From the NCBI GenBank assembly GCA_020401865.1, contig JADCAS010000005.1, positions 248,001 through 312,000 of the forward strand: a stretch of DNA of 64,000 nt, given 5' to 3'. Under the pieces are notes generated by a model. That model ran no database searches. It worked only from the letters and a program-made list of their open reading frames with translations, and was not told the origin of the DNA. Below are positions 58,793-64,000 of the stretch, piece by piece. Origin of the DNA: Phenylobacterium sp. Its GTDB lineage: Bacteria > Pseudomonadota > Alphaproteobacteria > Caulobacterales > Caulobacteraceae. Each line of letters starts with the position of its first letter. Position 1 is the stretch's first letter. The translations under genes were made by a program, and so were the position numbers.

Positions 58793-60109
58793 TCACTCCG
58801 CCGCCTGCAGGGAGGCGCCCTGCACGTGCGGCTTGCCCGCACGGTAGTTGGTGATCCGCTCCTCGACCTCGTGACGGAAGTGCCGGAACAGGCCCTGAAT
58901 CGGCCAGGCGGCGGCGTCGCCAAGGCCGCAGATGGTGTGACCCTCGATCTGGCTGGCGACGTCGAGGAGCATGTCGATCTCCTTCATCTCCGCCTCGCCG
59001 GTGGCCATGCGCTCCATGACCCGCCACATCCAGCCCGTGCCCTCGCGGCAGGGCGTGCACTGGCCGCAGCTCTCGTGCTTGTAGAAGTAGGACAGCCGGG
59101 CGATGGCGCGGACGATGTCGGTGGACTGGTCCATGACGATCACCGCCGCCGTGCCCAGGCCCGACTTCAGGGCCGACAGGGAATCGAAGTCCATCAGGGC
59201 CGTCTCGGCTTCATGGGCCGGGATCATGCGCACCGAGGAGCCGCCCGGGATCACCGCCTTGAGGTTGCCCCAGCCCCCGCGGATGCCGCCGCAATGATCC
59301 TCGAGCAGCTGCTTGAGCGGGATGGACATGGTCTCCTCAACCACGCAGGGCCGGTTCACATGGCCCGAAATCGCCATGAGCTTGGTTCCGGTGTTGTTGG
59401 GACGACCGAAGCCCGAGAACCAGGAGGCGCCGCGACGCAGGATGGTTCCCACCACGGCGATCGACTCGACGTTGTTGATGGTGGTCGGGCAGCCATAGAT
59501 GCCGGCCCCCGCCGGGAAGGGCGGCTTCAGGCGCGGCTGACCCTTCTTGCCCTCGAGGCTTTCCATGAGGGCGGTCTCGTCGCCGCAGATGTAGGCCCCG
59601 CCGCCGTGGGTGACGAAGAGGTCGAAGTCCCATCCGTGGACATTGCCCTTGCCGATCAGCCTGGCCTCGTAGGCCTGCTTGATGGCGGCCTCCAGGCGCT
59701 CGCGCTCATGCACGTACTCACCGCGGATGTAGATGTAGCAGGTGTGGGCGCGGATGGCGTAGCTGGCGATCAGGGCGCCCTCGATCAGCAGGTGCGGATC
59801 ATTGCGCAGGATCTCGCGGTCCTTGCAGGTGCCCGGCTCGGACTCGTCGGCGTTGATGACCAGGTAGTGCGGACGCTCACCCTCGGCCTTGGGCATGAAG
59901 GTCCACTTCAGCCCGGTGGAGAAGCCCGCCCCTCCCCGGCCCCGCAGGCCCGAGGCCTTGACCTGGTCGCAGATCCACTCCGGCGTCTGTTCCAGGATCA
60001 GCCGGACGCCGTTCCACGCGCCACGGCGCTTCGCCCCCTCAAGGCCCCAGTCATGGAGACCGTAGAGGTTGGTGAAGATCCGGTCCTTGTCTTCGAGAAT
60101 GCCGACCAC
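58793..60109 (-). CDS. nuoF: NADH dehydrogenase I subunit F
   Basis: NADH- and FMN-binding subunit, 438 residues. The FMN/NADH loop [16 protein letters not shown] is near residue 55, an SLBB domain follows, and [15 protein letters not shown] with a later cysteine binds cluster N3. It lies 59 bases after nuoE and 8 before nuoG. Confidence 0.98.
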   Translation of the reverse strand: MVGILEDKDRIFTNLYGLHDWGLEGAKRRGAWNGVRLILEQTPEWICDQVKASGLRGRGGAGFSTGLKWTFMPKAEGERPHYLVINADESEPGTCKDREILRNDPHLLIEGALIASYAIRAHTCYIYIRGEYVHERERLEAAIKQAYEARLIGKGNVHGWDFDLFVTHGGGAYICGDETALMESLEGKKGQPRLKPPFPAGAGIYGCPTTINNVESIAVVGTILRRGASWFSGFGRPNNTGTKLMAISGHVNRPCVVEETMSIPLKQLLEDHCGGIRGGWGNLKAVIPGGSSVRMIPAHEAETALMDFDSLSALKSGLGTAAVIVMDQSTDIVRAIARLSYFYKHESCGQCTPCREGTGWMWRVMERMATGEAEMKEIDMLLDVASQIEGHTICGLGDAAAWPIQGLFRHFRHEVEERITNYRAGKPHVQGASLQAAE

Positions 60110-60168
60110 GATGCGCCCCTAAGCCTCCAGACCGATCCGGCTCACGCCGGCCGCAGAACCCCGCCTGA

Positions 60169-60855
60169 TCACTGCGCCGCCTCCTTCGCCTTGCCGCGTT
60201 TCTTCGGCTCGGCGTTGGGAATGGCCTTCAGCGCCTTGGCCGCCGAGCCGTCGTAGAGGGCGGGGTCGGAGAGGACCTGCGGGCCCCCTTCCGGCGCCGA
60301 ACCCTGGCGGCCGATGGCCGAACCGGGCGCCCGCGGCTTGCCGGCGATGAACTCATCGAGGATCTGCTCGAAGGTCTCAGGCGTCAGATCCTCGTAGTAA
60401 TAGTCATTGATGGCGGCCATAGGCGCATTGGAGCAGGCGCCGAGGCACTCCACTTCCTGCCAGGTCACCTTGCCGTCAGCGGACAGGTGGTCGCGGTCGC
60501 CGAAGCGACGCTGGCAGACGGCCTTCAGGTCATTGGCGCCCCGCAGCATGCAGGGCGTGGTGCCGCAGACCTGAACGAGGGCGTGGGAGCCGACCGGCTC
60601 CAGCATGAACATGGTGTAGAAGGTGGCGATCTCGTAGACCCGGATCACCGGCATGCCGAGGGTCTCGGCGACCACGCGGATGGAGGGCTCGGAGACCCAG
60701 CCCTGCTGCTTCTGGACCAGCCAGAGAAGCGGGATGACGGCGGACTGCTGGCGGCCCTCGGGGAATTTGGCGATCCACCCCTTCGCCTGCTCCACGCTCT
60801 CGGCGCTGAAGGCGAAGCTGTCGGGCTGGTTGGCGGCTAGCCTGCGGACGCTCAC
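60169..60855 (-). CDS. nuoE: NADH dehydrogenase I subunit E
   Basis: Thioredoxin-fold subunit with the [2Fe-2S] cluster N1a: cysteines in QVCGTTPCMLRGA and ECLGACSNAP. With the GTG at 60855 (after a GAGG site) it has 228 residues. It is longer than the usual subunit of about 160-180 because of a C-terminal Pro/Gly/Lys-rich tail from about residue 170 (ending EPKKRGKAKEAAQ), a feature also found in some alphaproteobacteria. An open frame to 60930 lies inside the SnoaL-like gene. Confidence 0.95.
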   Translation of the reverse strand: MSVRRLAANQPDSFAFSAESVEQAKGWIAKFPEGRQQSAVIPLLWLVQKQQGWVSEPSIRVVAETLGMPVIRVYEIATFYTMFMLEPVGSHALVQVCGTTPCMLRGANDLKAVCQRRFGDRDHLSADGKVTWQEVECLGACSNAPMAAINDYYYEDLTPETFEQILDEFIAGKPRAPGSAIGRQGSAPEGGPQVLSDPALYDGSAAKALKAIPNAEPKKRGKAKEAAQ

Positions 60856-60865
60856 GTGACCGGCC

Positions 60866-61216
60866 TCACTTGATGAAGTCGACGCGCACGATCCGCGCGT
60901 CCGAAACGGTATAGATGGCGGCGACCTCAAAGGGGGCGGCCTCCGGCGAACGGAAGACGCGCTCGTGGTCGATCACACGATTGCCCACCACCATGCGGTT
61001 CAGCAGCTCAGCCCGGTTCTGCGGGAAGTCGGCGAAGACCTGCCGGTACTTCTCGCGATAGGCTGCGATGCCTGAGATGGTGACGGCGCCGTTGAAGTCC
61101 GCGACCACCACGTCGTCGGAGAAGACCGCGCAGTGGGCGTCCAGGTCCTGGGCGTTGTAGGCCTCAAACTGGGCCTCAACGACATCGAAGGGCGTGATGC
61201 AGACGGGCGCGCTCAC
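60866..61216 (-). CDS. SnoaL/NTF2-like protein inside the nuo operon
   Basis: A 116-residue NTF2-like fold protein with the SnoaL_2 pattern [26 protein letters not shown] near the N-terminus and [15 protein letters not shown] at the end. These cone-shaped folds are small-molecule isomerases or binding proteins; no catalytic Asp/His pair can be assigned with confidence. GTG at 61216 overlaps the nuoD stop (GTGA) and nuoE follows 10 bases after its stop, so it is translated with complex I. No complex I subunit of this fold is known to me. Role in assembly or quinone handling would be guesswork. Confidence 0.84.
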   Translation of the reverse strand: MSAPVCITPFDVVEAQFEAYNAQDLDAHCAVFSDDVVVADFNGAVTISGIAAYREKYRQVFADFPQNRAELLNRMVVGNRVIDHERVFRSPEAAPFEVAAIYTVSDARIVRVDFIK

Positions 61217-62445
61217 CGGTCCACCTCGCCGAAGACGATGTCGAGGGAGCCGATGATGGCCGAGACATCGGCCAGCATGTGGCCCTGACAGAGCCAGTCC
61301 ATGGCCGAAAGGTGGGCAAAGCCCGGCGCGCGGATCTTGCAGCGATAGGGCTTGTTGCCGCCGTCGCTGACCAGGAAGACCCCGAACTCGCCCTTGGGCG
61401 CCTCGACGGCGGTGTAGACCTCGCCCACCGGGGTGTGCAGACCCTCGGTGTAGAGCTTGAAGTGGTGGATCAGGGCTTCCATCGACCGCTTCATCTCGCC
61501 GCGGCGCGGCGGGGCGTACTTGTTGTCCTCGGTCAGGACCGGGCCCGGCGTCTTGCGCAGGCGCTCCACGCACTGGAGCATGATCTTCACGCTCTCGCGC
61601 ATCTCCTGCATGCGGCAGAGATAGCGGTCGTAGCAGTCGCCGTTGACGCCCAGCGGGATGTCGAAGTCGAGCTCGCTATAGCACTCGTAGGGTTGACTGC
61701 GGCGCAGGTCCCAGGCGATGCCCGAGCCCCGCACCATGACGCCGGAGAAGCCCCAGGCCATGGCTTGCTCGCGGCTGACGACGCCGATGTCGACGTTGCG
61801 CTGCTTGAAGATCCGGTTGCCGGTGATCAGCTTGTCGATATCGCCCAGCGGCCTGTGGAAGGCCTTGGCCCAGGCCTCGATGTCGTCGATGAGGGCGTCG
61901 GGCAGGTCCTGATGAACGCCGCCGGGCCGGAAGTAGTTGGCATGCAGGCGGGCGCCGGAGGCCCGCTCATAGAACACCATCAGCTTCTCGCGCTCCTCGA
62001 AGCCCCAGAGCGGCGGCGTCAGGGCGCCGACGTCCATGGCCTGGGTCGTCACGTTGAGCAGGTGGTTCAGGATCCGGCCGATCTCGCAGAATAGGACACG
62101 GATCAACTGGGCCCGGACCGGAACCTCGATGCCCGCCATGCGCTCGAGGGCGAGGCAGAAGGCGTGCTCCTGGTTCATGGGCGCGACATAGTCGAGCCGG
62201 TCGAAGTAGGGCACATTCTGGAGGTAGGTGCGCGCCTCCATCAGCTTCTCGGTGCCCCGGTGCAGGAGGCCGATGTGAGGATCGACCCGATCCACCACCT
62301 CGCCGTCCAGCTCCAGGACCAGGCGCAGCACGCCGTGCGCCGCCGGGTGCTGGGGCCCGAAGTTGATGTTGAACTTGCGGACGGGTGTTTCCGGAAGAAC
62401 GGGGGTTTCCGGCAGGGCGGGACCCGCGGCGAGATCGTCGGCCAT
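61213..62445 (-). CDS. nuoD: NADH dehydrogenase I subunit D
   Basis: 49-kDa subunit that forms the quinone pocket with NuoB. The 410 residues contain [35 protein letters not shown] (quinone-site His/Tyr region), [14 protein letters not shown] and [14 protein letters not shown] short Pro-rich N-terminal extension precedes. It is separate from nuoC and shares one base with its stop. Confidence 0.98.
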   Translation of the reverse strand: MADDLAAGPALPETPVLPETPVRKFNINFGPQHPAAHGVLRLVLELDGEVVDRVDPHIGLLHRGTEKLMEARTYLQNVPYFDRLDYVAPMNQEHAFCLALERMAGIEVPVRAQLIRVLFCEIGRILNHLLNVTTQAMDVGALTPPLWGFEEREKLMVFYERASGARLHANYFRPGGVHQDLPDALIDDIEAWAKAFHRPLGDIDKLITGNRIFKQRNVDIGVVSREQAMAWGFSGVMVRGSGIAWDLRRSQPYECYSELDFDIPLGVNGDCYDRYLCRMQEMRESVKIMLQCVERLRKTPGPVLTEDNKYAPPRRGEMKRSMEALIHHFKLYTEGLHTPVGEVYTAVEAPKGEFGVFLVSDGGNKPYRCKIRAPGFAHLSAMDWLCQGHMLADVSAIIGSLDIVFGEVDR

Positions 62446-63053
62446 CAGCGCGCCTCCCCCTTCTCGTCGCCCGGCAGGACGTAGCTGGCCCCTTCCCAGG
62501 GCGACATGAAGTCCCAGTTTCGGTACTCCACGGACTTCACGGGCTCGTAGACCACGCGCTTGAGCTCATCGTCGTAGCGCAGCTCCACATAGCCGCTCAT
62601 CGGGAAATCCTTGCGGAGGGGATGACCGTGGAAGCCGTAGTCGGTGAGGATGCGCCGCAGGTCCGGGTGCCCGGAGAAAAACACCCCGAACATGTCGAAG
62701 CACTCGCGCTCGTACCAGTCGGCGCAGGGATACACCCCCGTGACGGTCGGCACCGCCGTGTCCTCGTCGGTGCGCACCTTGACCCGCAGGCGAAGGTTCC
62801 GGGTAAACGAAAGCAGGTGGTAGACCACATCGAAGCGCTGGGCCCGGTCCGGGAGGTCCACGCCGGTCAGGTCCGTGAGCTGCTGGAAGCCGAAGCGGTC
62901 GCGCAGGAGGGTCAGGACCTCGACGATGCGCCCGGCCGGAGCCTCAAGCGTCAGCTCGCCGTAGGCCGTCGAGGCCTCGACGCCGGGACCCGCGCCGGCG
63001 GCGATGTCCGCCCCCAGGGCGGAGAGGGTATCGTCGGAGACCGGCCAGCTCAT
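62445..63053 (-). CDS. nuoC: NADH dehydrogenase I subunit C
   Basis: 30-kDa subunit of the peripheral arm, 202 residues, with the family segment [41 protein letters not shown] at 63053 overlaps the nuoB stop (ATGA). The frame is open further upstream, but that region is nuoB in another frame. Confidence 0.97.
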   Translation of the reverse strand: MSWPVSDDTLSALGADIAAGAGPGVEASTAYGELTLEAPAGRIVEVLTLLRDRFGFQQLTDLTGVDLPDRAQRFDVVYHLLSFTRNLRLRVKVRTDEDTAVPTVTGVYPCADWYERECFDMFGVFFSGHPDLRRILTDYGFHGHPLRKDFPMSGYVELRYDDELKRVVYEPVKSVEYRNWDFMSPWEGASYVLPGDEKGEAR

Positions 63054-63610
63054 CTTTCGATCGTCCCTGTCCGGCGGATCTTCTTCTGCAGCTGGAGCAC
63101 GCCATAGACCAGGGCCTCGGCCGTGGGCGGACAGCCGGGGACGTAGATGTCGACCGGAACGATCCGGTCGCAGCCACGGACCACCGAGTAGCTGAAGTAA
63201 TAGTAGCCGCCGCCGTTGGCGCAGGAGCCCATGGAGATGACGTAACGCGGCTCGGGCATCTGGTCGTAGACCTTGCGCAGGGCCGGGGCCATCTTGTTGC
63301 ACAGGGTGCCGGCCACGATCATGACGTCCGACTGGCGCGGGCTGGCCCGGGGGGCGAAGCCGTACCGCTCCAGGTCATAGCGTGGCATGGAGGCGTGCAT
63401 CATCTCCACGGCGCAGCAGGCGAGGCCAAAGGTCATCCACATCAGCGAGCCCGTGCGGGCCCAGGTGATGAGATCGTCCGCGGCGGCGGTGACGAAGCCC
63501 TTGTCGGCAAGCTGCTGGGAGACGCCGTCGAAATAGGGATCGTGCAGCTTCGGGTCGTAGCCCTCGACCGCCGACCGGGCGCCGGCGCCTGCAGGAACGG
63601 TCAGTCCCAT
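63050..63610 (-). CDS. nuoB: NADH dehydrogenase I subunit B
   Basis: Binds the terminal cluster N2 next to quinone. The 186-residue protein has the four N2 cysteines in [18 protein letters not shown] region, [12 protein letters not shown] and [13 protein letters not shown] at 63610 has a GAAGGGAG site; an in-frame start seven codons earlier (63631) would lie further inside nuoA. Confidence 0.97.
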   Translation of the reverse strand: MGLTVPAGAGARSAVEGYDPKLHDPYFDGVSQQLADKGFVTAAADDLITWARTGSLMWMTFGLACCAVEMMHASMPRYDLERYGFAPRASPRQSDVMIVAGTLCNKMAPALRKVYDQMPEPRYVISMGSCANGGGYYYFSYSVVRGCDRIVPVDIYVPGCPPTAEALVYGVLQLQKKIRRTGTIER

Positions 63611-63978
63611 TCCAGGGCTCCCTTCTTCCATTCGTAGATTAAGCCGAGGGCTAAGACCCCGAGAAAGGTCATCATGGACCAGAAGGCGAAGACGGCCTGC
63701 TCATGCGGAAGGTCCATCAGCGAGACCGCCCAGGGAAAGAGGAAGGCTATCTCAAGATCGAAGATAATGAAGAGGATCGAGATCAGGTAGAACCGCACGT
63801 CGAACTTCATGCGGGCGTCGTCGAAGGCGTTGAACCCGCACTCGTAGGTCGACAGCTTTTCCGGGTCCGGCGCCTTGGGCGCGAAGACGGCCGAGGCCAG
63901 GATGAAGACGATCCCGATCGCCGAGGAAATCCCCAGGAAGATCACGATCGGCAGGTACTCGAGAAGAAAGGCGTCCAT
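63601..63978 (-). CDS. nuoA: NADH dehydrogenase I subunit A
   Basis: Three-helix membrane subunit, 125 residues, first gene of the nuo operon. The family loop [23 protein letters not shown], with the conserved cysteine and acidic residues near the quinone channel, is intact. It overlaps nuoB by 10 bases. Only 22 bases upstream lie in the window, so the operon promoter is not visible. Confidence 0.97.
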   Translation of the reverse strand: MDAFLLEYLPIVIFLGISSAIGIVFILASAVFAPKAPDPEKLSTYECGFNAFDDARMKFDVRFYLISILFIIFDLEIAFLFPWAVSLMDLPHEQAVFAFWSMMTFLGVLALGLIYEWKKGALEWD

Positions 63979-64000
63979 GGAGTCCTCACCGGAGTCGCGC

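Overview
The window is a gene-dense, high-GC alphaproteobacterial chromosome segment. The gene order (bamA-ompH-lpxD-fabZ-lpxA-lpxI-lpxB, nuoA-N followed by birA-coaX-rnj, trpEGDC-lexA), the GAAC-N7-GAAC LexA boxes and a 29-codon SidA-like gene beside dnaE point to Caulobacteraceae (Caulobacter or Phenylobacterium type). This is an inference from gene content, not a sequence-matched identification.

Layout. 1-3.5 kb: a cupin gene, then pyrG, secG and tpiA on the minus strand. 3.6-10.6 kb: a PpiD/SurA-like periplasmic foldase anchor, trpE, a small membrane ORF on the opposite strand, trpG-trpD-trpC and lexA with its own SOS box. 10.6-15.5 kb: comEC (minus), gltX and gltA (plus). 15.5-30.2 kb: a long minus-strand run that reads rpsB-tsf-(terminator)-pyrH-frr-uppS-cdsA-dxr-rseP-bamA-ompH-lpxD-fabZ-lpxA-lpxI-lpxB, covering translation factors, isoprenoid and phospholipid precursors, outer-membrane assembly and lipid A synthesis. 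30.3-36.9 kb: dnaE, a 29-codon SOS-controlled ORF (sidA), lolD, a lolC/E-type permease, a DUF1467 protein and methylmalonyl-CoA epimerase. 36.9-39.2 kb: a fused tandem CaiB/BaiF-like protein.

39.5-45.4 kb stands out: five plus-strand genes with overlapping ends and much lower GC than their surroundings. They encode a CocE/NonD-type serine hydrolase, an unknown four-helix membrane protein, a fatty-acid hydroxylase/sterol-desaturase-family enzyme, a GH3-type adenylate-forming amido synthetase and a dipeptide-epimerase-like enolase-superfamily enzyme. It looks like an acquired operon for making or processing an amide-linked, perhaps lipidated, small molecule. This is the best candidate for an undescribed system.

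45.7-64 kb: minus-strand nuoA-B-C-D-(SnoaL-like)-E-F-G-H-(lipoprotein)-I-J-K-L-M-N, then birA, coaX and rnj. Two small non-Nuo genes are inserted with 4-base stop/start overlaps, and NuoL carries a histidine-rich loop. No tRNA, rRNA, CRISPR array, insertion sequence or replication origin was recognised by eye.
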